This document shows, piece by piece, positions 10,425 through 20,290 of a stretch of 64,000 bases of DNA. Source of the stretch: Diploptera punctata (Eukaryota; Arthropoda; Insecta; Blattodea; Blaberidae). The DNA lies in contig JASPKZ010003432.1 of NCBI GenBank assembly GCA_030220185.1, forward strand, positions 310,001 through 374,000, in the 5' to 3' direction. Numbering within the stretch: the stretch's first letter is position 1; every line of letters starts with the position of its first letter. Below the pieces are notes generated by a model. That model saw nothing but the letters and a program-made list of their open reading frames with translations. It was not told where the DNA came from and did not search any database. The translations under genes and the position numbers were made by a program.

Positions 10425-10600
10425 GATGGTCATACGATGTTCGGGGACTGTTTGTACCGTGAAGTTACCTAATGTTTGTGTTATAGGCAAGGAAAAACTC
10501 CGAAAAAAAAACCCTCACCCAGGAAGCTTGTCCCGACCGAGACTTGAACTCGGGCTCGATGCGTGACAAGGCAGCAAGCTACCTCGAGACTACAGCGATG
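10425..10600 (-). mobile_element. tRNA-derived SINE (family A), head half
   Basis: The minus-strand head at about 10525-10600 has 'ggtagcttgctgccttgtc' and a B-box-like 'gagttcaagtc'. The body includes the 'ctgggtgaggg' block, then loses similarity before the family tail. Confidence 0.75.
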
Positions 10601-10721
10601 GACTCGCCTCAATAACTACGTTCCTTCAAATTCGCTAAAAAGTTAAATAAAATTATGACTTCTAAAGAATTAGTGAAAATACATTAGGCCTAAATGTTTA
10701 TTCAAATTAAAAACCTTTCGG

Positions 10722-10830
10722 CCCCAGTGGACTAGAGGTAACCATGCCTAAATGAATCTTTGATACTCGGGTTCACACCCGGCCGGGATTGATGAATTTT
10801 TCAGGGCATACAAATCTTGTGTATTGTGTA
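10722..10830 (+). repeat. tRNA-like SINE head (family E)
   Basis: A tRNA-like head: an A-box-like block near 10733, then 'actcgggttcacacccggc' near 10768, which is a T-arm with a paired stem and a B box. It appears once in this window, so the family assignment rests on form only. Confidence 0.45.
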
Positions 10831-10974
10831 AGAAATTTCTGAGCAAAATTTGACGGCCCTTTTCAGACCAAAATTTCTGAGACCTCTTTGTTTCTTTCTT
10901 CTTTACATCATTTCTCTATTTTTATTATTTTTATTTATTTATTATTTTTTATTTATAGATTTATTTAGCCTGGT

Positions 10975-11453
10975 GGAGTTAAGGCCATGTGGCCTTCTCT
11001 TCCACTCACCAGAACAAGCATATGTTACATATGAATACAAAAAAAAATACAATAATAGTCATATAAAACAGGACAAACATATGTTACACATGAATACAAA
11101 AAAATTACAATAGTAGTCATATTAGACAGGACAAACATGTTACATATGAATACAAAAAAAAGTTACAATAATAGTCATTGAACAATTAATTATCTGTCAT
11201 ATTGAATAATAATGAAATTAATGTCTAATAATAGAATGAAACTAAATACAATTAAAATTAAATTAATGATACAATGAATAAAAAAGGAATAACAGCTCGA
11301 ATCTACTATGCATAAAAAGAAGAGAAAAAAAATACACTACAATGAATTAATCTACGCTTTTTATACAAGGCATTAGGTAAATATATTAACAAATCCTAAG
11401 TCTATTTTTATTAAATAATGCAAAAACGCATTATTAATTCTTAAAAAGTAGTA
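10975..11453 (-). other. LINE 3' UTR with three ~58-bp tandem units
   Basis: Direct repeats of 'atgttaca.atgaatacaaa' recur at 11022, 11081 and 11138 (periods 59 and 57). The 3'-most ~60 bp are conserved in all truncated copies in the window and are presumably what the reverse transcriptase recognises to start copying. Confidence 0.75.
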
Positions 11454-14363
11454 TTAGTGAGTTGTTTCTGTTAGTGATTTTATTTTCAATTTATTTCTGA
11501 AAGATGGTAAAGTTTGGCAGTCTCTGACATAGGGTGGAAGTGAATTCCATGTTCTAGCAAGAGAAACTGTAAAAGATTTCGAATAATAGGTAGTATGATG
11601 AGGAGGGATATAAAGGACACTGTGCTCAAGGGATCGGGTATCTAAGTTATGTGTATCAGAGAGTTTAGTGAAGCGGTGTGATAAATAATAAGGTAAAGAT
11701 GTGTGTAATATGTTATAGAGTAGGCATAGGGAATGGATGGTTCTACGATCTTGAAGACGAAGCCATGACAATTGTTCCAGGGATGGTGTAACGTGATCAA
11801 ATCTACGTATACCACAAATAAAACGTATGCAAGAATTGTGAACACGTTGAAGTCTTTGGGTAAGAACAGTATTTAGGTCAGTAAAAAGAGTATCACAATA
11901 ATCAAAATGGGGCATTGCGAGTGTTTCTACTAGCATTTTTCTTAGAGAAAACGGTAAACAATTTCTTATACGATTTAATGAGTGTATTATTGAGAAGATA
12001 GTTTTGCAAATGTTATTTATTTGTTTATTCCAAATTAAATGTTTATCCATAAACACTCCTAGATTTTTTACTGTCTCACTATAAGGGATCTGAACCCCAT
12101 TAAGTGACACATGTAATACTGCATTTGTGTTAATTGAGGATAATAGTCTCTGATGGCCCATAATGATTGCTTGTGTCTTTCTAGGATTTAATTCAAGTCC
12201 ATATTTCTCTGTCCACGCCGTTAGCGAGTCAAGGTCCTCGTTAATTTTGGTTACCGCGTCATTTAAAGAATATTTGTCTGAGTGAAGGTAGATCTGCATG
12301 TCGTCCGCAAATAAATGATGTTTGCAATGTTTTAGGGAGTCAGAAATGTCGTTTATATAGATTGAAAAAAGCAATGGGCCGAGCACCGAGCCCTGTTGAA
12401 CTCCAGCTTTACGGTAGGTCCAAGAAGAGCGTAATGTAGAATTTCCTACAACATATTGCTGGCGCTCACGAAGGTAGGAGTTGAACCATTGCGTGACACT
12501 GTCAGAAAGTGAGAGGTTTTTTAGTTTAAGCAACAATAAGTCCAAGTCTACCGTGTCAAATGCTTTACTAAAGTCAAGTAGTGTAAGAATAGTAAGTTTT
12601 CGATTATCAGATGCTTCGCGTATGTCTTCACATATATTTAGTAGAGCAGTATTTGTATTGTGTCCTGTCCTAAAGCCTGATTGGTATTGATCTAAAAGGT
12701 CGTGTTCAGTTAGGTAGTCAGTCAGTTGTTTGTGGACTAATCGTTCCAAAGCTTTTGAAAGGGTAGGTAAAATACTAATGGGTCGAAAATCGTTAGGAGT
12801 TAAGGGAGTTTTTACTTTCGGGAGTGGGCGTACAATTGCTTGCTTCCATAATGTGGGATATATAGAGGTTTGTAGTGAGGAGTTGAAAACATGAGTTATG
12901 GTAGGTAGTATAACGTCGATTATTTTGTTAAGTAGAGTGATATTTATACGGTCAGTACCTTCTGCTTTTGTTTTTATTCGTTTGAGAGCTTTCTTTATGT
13001 CATTTTCTGTAAGATATGAAAAATGGAAATGTTCTCTGTCTGGTGGATTTGTCAATAGTAGTTCACTTGTTGTATGTGTTTTGTCTTTAGGAGTAAAGAA
13101 TGTGCTTGTAAAATGGTTATTAAGTGTGTTCAGAGAAACAGGTAGTTTTTCTACCTGTGTGTCTTTCCTTCCTACACCCATTTTATTCAGATTTTTCCAA
13201 ATATCTGGGTTATTGTTATTAGGTTCAGTAAGGCTGTATAGATGTCTAAGTTTGGCGTTTCTGATAGTTTGTGTAGTCTTGTTTCGTAACCGTTTATAGT
13301 GATTAAGATTTATATCAGTTTTGTCGACTCTATATTTCCGATATGCTGCGTCTCTTTCAGTCATCAAGTCACGAATGTTAGCAGACATCCAGGGAGCAGG
13401 GTGTCGTTTCACTAGTTTAGTTTTCAGTGGAGCGTGTCTGTCATATAGTTGTAATATAAGGTTATTTAATGCCTCAACTTTTTCGTCAACAGAATGCAAC
13501 GTCCATATAGTATGCCAGGGTAATTTTATAGCGTCTTCAAGTAGAGCTGCATTGTTTATATGTTTTAGGTCTCTATATGTGATAGTCTTACGAGCTAGTT
13601 TAGGGCACTGCAGTGAATATGCTAAGAATATAATATCATGTGCTGATATTCCGGGAGCTGACAGTTGCCCGTGGGTTAGTACTCTGTCTGGATTATTAGT
13701 AGCAATTAAGTCAAGTAAAGTCTCAGAATGATTGGTGTGATGTGTAGGCTGTAAGGGAAGGATAGTCATATCACAAACTTGGAACGCGGACATAAGCTGT
13801 TGTGTATGTCTGTTGTCAGTGTCTAGTATATTTATATTAAAGTCACCCATGACGATAACGTGTTCATATTGTATACGTGCGTTTTGTAGAGCGGATTCTA
13901 TTTCTGCTATTTTTTTCATTTTAGGGGGTTGGTACACTACACAAAGAAGGCATTTTTTGAAGCTTGCGTATATTTCTATAAACATAATTTCAGGAGATGT
14001 CTCGTTATTAGAAAAGTATACAGACTTAGGGCAAAGGTCTGTCCTAACGAAGACACCAACACCGCCCCCTCGACTATGTACACGATCATGTCTAAGAAAA
14101 GTATAACCATCCATGTCAATTAAACTAGAATTAATGGAGGGAGTGAGCCATGTTTCTGATACGAGAATAGCATGAATATTGGAAGAAGAAAAAATCATTC
14201 TAACTTCGTCTGTATGTGCAGTTAAGCTTTGTGCGTTCAAGTGAACCACATGTAGGGAAGACGGGAAGGGGGAGAATGCTGTTTCTAGAACCTGTCTTGC
14301 ATTATTGTTGTTTGGAAGGGGTTTGAGAAGGGTAGTGTCCTCTAACCTGTCAGAGACCGCCAA
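11454..14363 (-). CDS. LINE ORF2: apurinic-type endonuclease plus reverse transcriptase (969 codons)
   Basis: This encodes the enzyme that nicks target DNA and copies the element's RNA. Domains in order: an exonuclease-endonuclease-phosphatase fold at residues 36-247 (HLNAQS 41-46, E70 in VSETW, GDFN 173-176, SAHD 240-243), a linker, then reverse transcriptase at about 500-760. RT motifs are FRPIS 526-530, LLDFSKAFD 595-603, GVQQGSVLGPLLF 654-666 and the catalytic FADD 685-688. A C-terminal region ends in TWNSLPP (938-944). The canonical SDH of the endonuclease reads SAH, which could be a family trait or a loss. The frame opens at a TTG. No in-frame ATG lies between the upstream stop (near 14405) and residue 56, inside the endonuclease domain, so translation must use a non-AUG start or reinitiation, or a start was lost. 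Confidence 0.93.
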   Translation of the reverse strand: MAVSDRLEDTTLLKPLPNNNNARQVLETAFSPFPSSLHVVHLNAQSLTAHTDEVRMIFSSSNIHAILVSETWLTPSINSSLIDMDGYTFLRHDRVHSRGGGVGVFVRTDLCPKSVYFSNNETSPEIMFIEIYASFKKCLLCVVYQPPKMKKIAEIESALQNARIQYEHVIVMGDFNINILDTDNRHTQQLMSAFQVCDMTILPLQPTHHTNHSETLLDLIATNNPDRVLTHGQLSAPGISAHDIIFLAYSLQCPKLARKTITYRDLKHINNAALLEDAIKLPWHTIWTLHSVDEKVEALNNLILQLYDRHAPLKTKLVKRHPAPWMSANIRDLMTERDAAYRKYRVDKTDINLNHYKRLRNKTTQTIRNAKLRHLYSLTEPNNNNPDIWKNLNKMGVGRKDTQVEKLPVSLNTLNNHFTSTFFTPKDKTHTTSELLLTNPPDREHFHFSYLTENDIKKALKRIKTKAEGTDRINITLLNKIIDVILPTITHVFNSSLQTSIYPTLWKQAIVRPLPKVKTPLTPNDFRPISILPTLSKALERLVHKQLTDYLTEHDLLDQYQSGFRTGHNTNTALLNICEDIREASDNRKLTILTLLDFSKAFDTVDLDLLLLKLKNLSLSDSVTQWFNSYLRERQQYVVGNSTLRSSWTYRKAGVQQGSVLGPLLFSIYINDISDSLKHCKHHLFADDMQIYLHSDKYSLNDAVTKINEDLDSLTAWTEKYGLELNPRKTQAIIMGHQRLLSSINTNAVLHVSLNGVQIPYSETVKNLGVFMDKHLIWNKQINNICKTIFSIIHSLNRIRNCLPFSLRKMLVETLAMPHFDYCDTLFTDLNTVLTQRLQRVHNSCIRFICGIRRFDHVTPSLEQLSWLRLQDRRTIHSLCLLYNILHTSLPYYLSHRFTKLSDTHNLDTRSLEHSVLYIPPHHTTYYSKSFTVSLARTWNSLPPYVRDCQTLPSFRNKLKIKSLTETTH

Positions 14364-14591
14364 ATGAATAGCATTATTTGGATGGAAAATTTTAAAAATA
14401 TTTTAACTAGAATTATAAGAAAAGAACAAGTCACTAATATCTTATTCAAATATTAAATTAATAAATAAAGTAAAATTTCTAAATATAATACTAATAATTA
14501 ATGTGAAATTTCTAAATATAATTTTAATAATTTATATAAAAGTGCTAAATTGGGGATATGGTATCACTGGGCGTGTTTGCACTAGGTAGAT
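14364..14591 (-). other. AT-rich spacer between LINE ORF1 and ORF2
   Basis: About 230 bp with an imperfect direct repeat ('gaaatttctaaatataat' twice near 14470-14520 on the + strand as 'aaatttctaaatataat'). An ATG near 14374 is out of frame with ORF2 and gives only about ten codons. Confidence 0.7.
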
Positions 14592-15248
14592 TTACATATC
14601 AGAGGCCCGGGTGATGATGCGTTTGGTATCTCCATTTTTCACATGTATTGCGCCATCAATTGTCCACACATTTGTGACGCCAAATTTTGTGATGCAGTCC
14701 TTTAACAATTTATATCTAATTTGGGTGAGATCTTCTCTTACTGTGATCCCACTGCCTTTCAATTGTTTTTTATTTTGGAAGACCTCCCTTCTCTTTCTAT
14801 AACTGATGAACTTAACAATAACAGGCCGTGGTCGATCCGACTTTTTCCCAACCCTGTGACTCCTGTCGATATCACAGGTTTCTAATTTAACTCCAATTTT
14901 GGAGGCCACGTCGATTGCTATATTGTCCGTATCTTCACCATCCTGTTCAGGTATACCGAAAATACGTAGACACTGTCGACGTTGGTATTGCTCTAGCGAG
15001 TCGGTTTTCTCACTTAACTGTTGTTCCAGTTTTAATATTTTGTTGTCCCTCTCCTGAAGCGAGAGTTCCAACTGCCTAATAACTTCCGTATTACGGTCTA
15101 TAGTTACCTTTAGCTCCGATACAATAGCCTCACGCACGGAGTCCTTCAACAGCTGCAACATGGCTGGATCCCGCAAACATTCTTGGACCACACGCTTAGT
15201 TATTTCTTCTTTGCTTTCTTCACAATTTCTTGTTTTACGTGGAGCCAT
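14592..15248 (-). CDS. LINE ORF1: coiled-coil RNA-binding protein (218 codons)
   Basis: This is probably the nucleic-acid chaperone that coats the element's RNA. I start it at the ATG at 15248 (MAPRKTRNCEE); an in-frame ATG 13 codons upstream adds a hydrophobic, unlikely leader. Counting from that upstream ATG, residues 50-100 form a coiled coil rich in E, Q, L and K (RQLELSLQERDNKILKLEQQ). Residues 105-175 resemble the RRM-like core of L1-type ORF1 proteins (RIFGIPE, DIDRSHRVGK, VIVKFISYRKRREVF). A C-terminal basic domain follows (GITVREDLTQIRYKLL). The length is normal for such proteins. No frameshift or internal stop is present. Confidence 0.85.
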   Translation of the reverse strand: MAPRKTRNCEESKEEITKRVVQECLRDPAMLQLLKDSVREAIVSELKVTIDRNTEVIRQLELSLQERDNKILKLEQQLSEKTDSLEQYQRRQCLRIFGIPEQDGEDTDNIAIDVASKIGVKLETCDIDRSHRVGKKSDRPRPVIVKFISYRKRREVFQNKKQLKGSGITVREDLTQIRYKLLKDCITKFGVTNVWTIDGAIHVKNGDTKRIITRASDM

Positions 15249-15395
15249 TATGCGTAAAATTAAGCTACAAACAAAATAAATTCGCAATATCGATATTACG
15301 TTTATAAAAACAAACTAACACCTGCTGAAAATTGTGCAAAAACACGAGCAACCAGTTTCACTCTTATTCACAATCCGCCATGACACTTTAACATT

Positions 15396-15882
15396 TAGTA
15401 AGAGCCGAAGATTAAAAAGAGTGCCTTCTAAAGGCGGTGAAACTTTGTCATACTCCCGCTAGCTGTCGTTAAGCGAGAGCGGCATAAAGGGAGTGCGAGA
15501 GTTTCGTATACTGGAAACAAGAGATCGAGAATTAGAATACCTGGGATTCTCGCAGTGAGTACGGGTGATTAAGTCATGCAGTGTTCGTGCCACATAAGAA
15601 TGTTACTGCATATTATACGAAGCCGTACATTTCTCAATAGCCAAAGGAATTCCTTCTTTTAGAAGTAAACATTAATTATCATCATCACTGAAATATAAAC
15701 CTCTAAAACATTTAAAGTTTATCCCGTATGAAATCGGCCAAAAAAAAGAGTATAGGCATATGTGTGTGGGTGTGTGCATGTATGGAAACTGAACTCGCAT
15801 CTTCAAAAGTTTACAATTTTTTTAGTGAAACATTATGGTGCACTAAACACCTAAACTGAATATCAGGTCTCCGTTTAATATG
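15396..15882. other. No recognised feature
   Basis: Between the LINE 5' end and a mariner-like element. The part from 15430 to 15560 is richer in G+C ('cgctagctgtcgttaagcg') but contains no open frame of note. Confidence 0.45.
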
Positions 15883-17401
15883 CAGGGCTATTCAGAAAGA
15901 AGGAACAGACTTCAAACATTTATTTCTTCCAAACTATAAAAAAATATAAACACAATTCCAACGTTACTGGAAAGATAAAAGTTCAAATTTCACTATTTTA
16001 TGGATTCAATATAAGCAATATGTGTTACACGACAAAAATCAAAACGATAGTTTATTTCTTTCCACACACGAATCAGGTAGTCTCTAGTTATCGAATTCAT
16101 AGCCTCAACAATTCAATGTCGCAGATTTTCAAGAGTGTCAGGCATAGGAGGGATAAAAACAGTTTTTTACGTATTTCCACAGAAAAAATCTCACGGGGGT
16201 TAGGTCTGATGACCTGGTTGATTTTCTGCTCCTCCTCTTCCAATCCACGTCCTATTGTGTCGTCATTTTGATACAAACAATCAACACGACAAGCAACAGC
16301 GCCAATGCCGCCGTTATCGGAACTTTTCTCTTTCCAGGAACGTTGAAATTGTGTTTCTATTTTTTGTAGTTTGAGACGGAAACTAATCCCCCATTATACA
16401 TGGTATTATTAAAATTAATTTAGAAGAATATTTATATTCAAGACAAAGGAAAATTCCAGTAATTGTCTAGTGACCAAAATTTGGAAGTAGGCCTACATAT
16501 GGGAATCTTAAGCTCGTGGACCCCCAAAGGATATAAGCAATTAATTGCAACTCCTACAGTCTATTGGGATAGTCACGTAGAAGCCATAAAACTCAGTAGT
16601 TAGAAAGGATGGAAGGTACGTTGGATAATAAAACCCTCTTTACAAATAAAGATCTTACAACCCTGCCGCCTGTACAGGTGTTGAAATGTCCAGAAAAGTC
16701 GCTTGTAAACAAGATGAATGAACTCGGGGAGAAACATGGTCCCAAGGTGTGTGAAATTTGTAGGCGTAAATGTTTTTAGCCAATAATAGTATATATTTTA
16801 TATTATTATAATATGTTAACCAATTGAATGTGCGATGGTAATAATGTTACCACCCTAAAGATTCTCAAAAGGTTCTCTCGCTCCTGCATTGGGCAGGATA
16901 AGTTTATTTGCTCGTCCTCAAGAGCGGGCGCAAAATTAATATTGTTCTAAGATTTTACAACGGCCGCAACGTAGTGAGAATATTAAAGGTCACTAAGTAA
17001 TTTTATAGTTAAGAGGATAGATCTCCGATTGGTTAAACGTGTGCTACATAAGTCAAATATAGGGATCGCGAGAAATAAAGGGTCCTAATAGAAAGTCATA
17101 TTCCCGTAAATAGAGTGCGAATAACTTAAAAGTGCCTTGAGAATCTTAAGGGCGATAGCTGTCAAATATTAATTCATAAAATAAGAAAATAATGGAAAGT
17201 GTATCAAGATTTCCTTGCGTTTGAATGAAGTAATAAATAATAGAAAATAATAATTCTTCGTCTATCTTAATTACCATAGTGATCGTGATTGTCCCCTGAA
17301 CCACATTGCTCACCGACACCCACAGCCATTCCGAGCAGACCGGTACCAAGTTTGGAAGAAATAAATGTTTGAAGTCTCTTCCTTCTTTCTGGATAGCCCT
17401 G
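15883..17401 (-). mobile_element. Mariner-like element with ~50-bp TIRs, transposase remnant
   Basis: The ends pair as inverted repeats: 15883-15936 ('cagggctattcagaaagaag') and 17347-17401 ('cttctttctggatagccctg'). The right end is followed by TA, while the left is preceded by TG, perhaps a mutated TA target. On the minus strand near 16160-16290 a stop-ridden frame reads PP*DFFLWKYVKNCFYPSYA. The DFFLW.YVK block is the C-terminal signature of a mariner/IS630-type transposase group common in insects. The remaining interior (16490-17140) is not recognisably coding. This is a dead element that could still be mobilised in trans only if its TIRs are recognised. Confidence 0.75.
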
Positions 17402-18118
17402 TATTGTAATTAAAGAATAATAGATATTTCAATTTATCTGTTTTCTTAAGTATTTTGTTTCAAATGAATTTCTTAAAGTGTAACTACTCCCTGAACTTGA
17501 AAATATAGTCACATTATATATATTTTTATGCACTATCGCTTGAAAATGAGTACGTTGATATTCACATTTTTTTAAACAGCGTAAATTGAATTAATATACA
17601 ATTAACTATTTTAACCATTTTATATAAATGAATAATAAATTATTCGTACAGACCAACTCTTGTCTGGTATTTTTATTTATTGGTAGATGAAAGGAAACCT
17701 CATAATTTATAATGCTCTTAACAATTTTGCATGGAAATAAATTAATGTAAATTTTAAACACACGTTTGCTGAGGAGTGCATTTTATTTACAGTACTCAAT
17801 ATGCGGCCTGCATATTTATATTTGTATATTTAATTATTTTTTCACATGTAATGTACAGTATTATGCTCAAAGCGTAAGGCTTGTAAAATGTAGATTACAT
17901 CAGATAATTAATTTAAAACATTCACTTTAGCTTTCGCAGTCGTCGTATACATTATTTTGCTTATGAAGACTGTTCATTGTTCACCGGGAGATCTGATCCG
18001 ACGGGACTCCCGGTCGCTCTCACCTGCATTCCTCTCCCATGCCAAGTGCCTCAGTAGAAACAAGGAGACTGCGAAGGCCGGGAACCAAGATTCGAGCGGA
18101 AGTGAATGTGCACTTGAC
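17402..18118. other. No recognised feature
   Basis: AT-rich to about 17920, then a more G+C-rich block (17980-18118) without motifs. Confidence 0.45.
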
Positions 18119-19047
18119 CGGCTCTAGAACTAACTCACTGGCACTATTGAACCCGTATGTTCATGGCCGCGCGGACATCAGTTCTCCATACATCCCTATC
18201 ATGAGCTAATGTTTTCCCATCATTGCCTGTATAATCTACTTCCCTCAAATTATAGTTAATGTTATTCTCTCACCTCATTCTTCGTCTACCAATTGAGCGT
18301 TTCCCCTCTGCTTTTCATACAAGAAGCTTCCATGCACGTCTTTCATTCCCCATTCGTATCACATGTCCTGTCCATCGCAATCTACGAGACTTAACTGTTC
18401 TTATTATATCTGGCTTCCTATAAACACCATGTAATTCACTGTTAGCAGTCTTCTCCGTTCACCTGTGTGTTCATCTCTCTTTCGTCTAAAAATTTTCCTA
18501 AGAACCTTATTCTGAAATAATCCCTTATAGTAAGAGTCTATGTTTCGCATCCATTAACTGTATAACTGGTAGAATAATAGTTCTATATATTTTCAATTTA
18601 ACGTTTTTTGAAAGGAGTTGGAACGTCAAGAGTCTCTTTAATGCACAATAGCACGCATTTCCAGAATTAAGTCATGTTTAATTTATTTGTTCATATAATT
18701 CCAATTTGTGATTATTGTTCCTAGGTATTTGAATTCAGCCACTTCCTCAAAATTTCCCTCGTTTGTCATTAGCTGTCCATTTCCATATATAATGTATTTC
18801 TACGTGTGACCGCATATTTATTTTTATTGACATTTACTTCCAGTCCTAATTTCTTAGTGTTACTCAATAGTGTGTACATGTTGGCCATTAGTCTATCCTA
18901 ACTATCGTCCAATAGTACTACATCAACAGCATAAACTAACAGATTATTAATACCATTGATTTGTATGCCTTCATTATCCACTAAGGATTTGATGGCATGC
19001 TCTAATACAAAATTAAATATTAGAGGAGATAGTGTGATCGGCTCTAG
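18119..19047 (-). pseudogene. RTE-like LINE, 5'-truncated, with 9-bp target duplication
   Basis: The copy spans 18128-19038 and is flanked by 'cggctctag' at 18119-18127 and 19039-19047, a plausible TSD. Minus-strand coding order: YAVD-VVLL (about 18910-18930), EVNVNKNK, then the region equal to 'KYLGTIF', the 'YGCETW' region and the terminal 'actcactggc'. The RT active-site box YADD reads YAVD, so a catalytic aspartate is lost. Several stops follow. Compared with the copy at 19556-20290, which lies only 0.5 kb away in the same orientation, it is older. Confidence 0.85.
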
Positions 19048-19555
19048 TGCTTTTTTTTATCTATATAATTAGTATTATGTTATTATATGAGTTATAATAC
19101 TGATACCATTCTGATAATAAGTGTTCTGCAGACAGAGGTTGATTTCAATTAAATTTAATACAAATAAATTAATAAAATTGTGTCTTCAACTTAATAGGTT
19201 CTCTAATAAAAAATCAGACTCACAAAAGAGGACAGTTACGAACTTCCTAACCACTAGGTCCAACGAACGGAATATTAACAAAATTAAATCTTACAATATT
19301 TCATGAAAATGCCCAGTAGAACGTGATATGATACGTTTCGTGATATCCCTATAAACAGCATTCATTGTCTTCATGCTGTTGCTGACAGAATACGTTAAGT
19401 TTCAAGTGACAACCAGGTATCCGACATTCTCTCATTTCATTCTCGGAGCACAAGTTGAGACACGTTCACATCTCAGCATGACATCAAATATTCCACACGT
19501 AACCGTTCAAACGGCTATAAATAATTAAAAACACATTTTATAGTACTTACTTACT
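19048..19555. other. No recognised feature
   Basis: AT-rich spacer between two RTE copies in the same orientation. A 61-codon frame (19121-19306) shows no motif. Confidence 0.45.
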
Positions 19556-19563
19556 CACTGGCA

Positions 19564-20286
19564 CTATCGAACCCGTAGGTTCATGGCCGCGCGGACATAC
19601 GCTCTCCATACATCCCTATCCTGAGCTAATACTTTCCAATCATTCCATGGATAATCTACTTCCCTCAAATCATAGTCAATGTTTTTCTCCCACCTCATTC
19701 TTGGTCTACCAACTGGGCGTTTTCCCTCTGGCTTTCCTACAAGAAGCTTCCATGCAAGTCTTTCATTCCCCATACGTGCAACATGTCCTGCCCATCGCAG
19801 TCTACGAGACTTAACTATTCTTATTATATCTGGCTTCCTATAAAGACCATGTAGTTCAATGTTATGTAGTCTTCTCCATTCACCTGTCTGTTCATCTCTC
19901 TTTGGTCCAAAAATTTTCCTAAGTACTTTATTCTCAAATACTTGTAATCTCCTTTCCTCCCTTAAAGTAAGAGTCCATGTTTCGCACCCATATAATATAG
20001 GCCTAACTGGTAGAATAATAGTTTTATATATTTTCAGTTTAACGTTTTTTGAAAGGAGTTGGGATATCAAGAGTCTCTGCAATGCATAATAGCACGCATT
20101 TCCAGAATTGAGCCTATGTTTAATTTCTTTGTGCATCTCATTCCTATTTGTGAATATTGTTCCTAGGTATTTGAATTCAGCCACTTCCTCAAAATTTCCC
20201 TCATTTGTCATTAGCTGTCCATTTCCATTATATAATGAATTCCTACATGTGACCATATGTTTAGTTTTGTTCATACATATATACAT
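19564..20286 (-). CDS. RTE-like LINE reverse transcriptase, C-terminal 240 codons (open but partial)
   Basis: This is the best-preserved RTE copy in the window. The frame covers the end of the RT (EFKYLGTIF 38-46, LKIYKTIILP 84-93), the thumb region with YGCETWTL (99-106), RRLRWAGHVARMG (161-173), GKRPVGRPRMRW (188-199) and the terminal DRDVWRAYVRAAMNLRV. The YADD box and everything upstream, including the endonuclease, are missing. It is therefore a 5'-truncated insertion and not a working gene. The 3' end just beyond the stop ('actcactggcactatcgaac' on +) is the most repeated word block of this family here. No TSD was found. Confidence 0.9.
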   Translation of the reverse strand: MYICMNKTKHMVTCRNSLYNGNGQLMTNEGNFEEVAEFKYLGTIFTNRNEMHKEIKHRLNSGNACYYALQRLLISQLLSKNVKLKIYKTIILPVRPILYGCETWTLTLREERRLQVFENKVLRKIFGPKRDEQTGEWRRLHNIELHGLYRKPDIIRIVKSRRLRWAGHVARMGNERLAWKLLVGKPEGKRPVGRPRMRWEKNIDYDLREVDYPWNDWKVLAQDRDVWRAYVRAAMNLRVR

Positions 20287-20290
20287 AAAG

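Larger units (their letters stand above)
10905..15395 (-). mobile_element. CR1/L2-like LINE, nearly full length
   Basis: A two-ORF non-LTR retrotransposon lies on the minus strand: 5' UTR (about 15250-15395), ORF1 (15248-14592), a ~230-bp AT-rich spacer, ORF2 (14363-11454), a ~500-bp 3' UTR and an A/T-rich low-complexity tail at about 10905-10970. The 3' UTR has three tandem copies of a ~58-bp unit (words starting near 11022, 11081 and 11138). Its terminal block ('gagttaaggccatgtggcc' on +) is the one repeated in short 5'-truncated copies throughout the window. Both ORFs are open, so this is one of the youngest elements here. TSDs were not resolved, so the exact ends are approximate. Confidence 0.9.

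Noticed and set aside
12481..14123. Several plus-strand frames of 64-136 codons
   Set aside because: They are antisense shadows of the LINE reverse transcriptase ORF.
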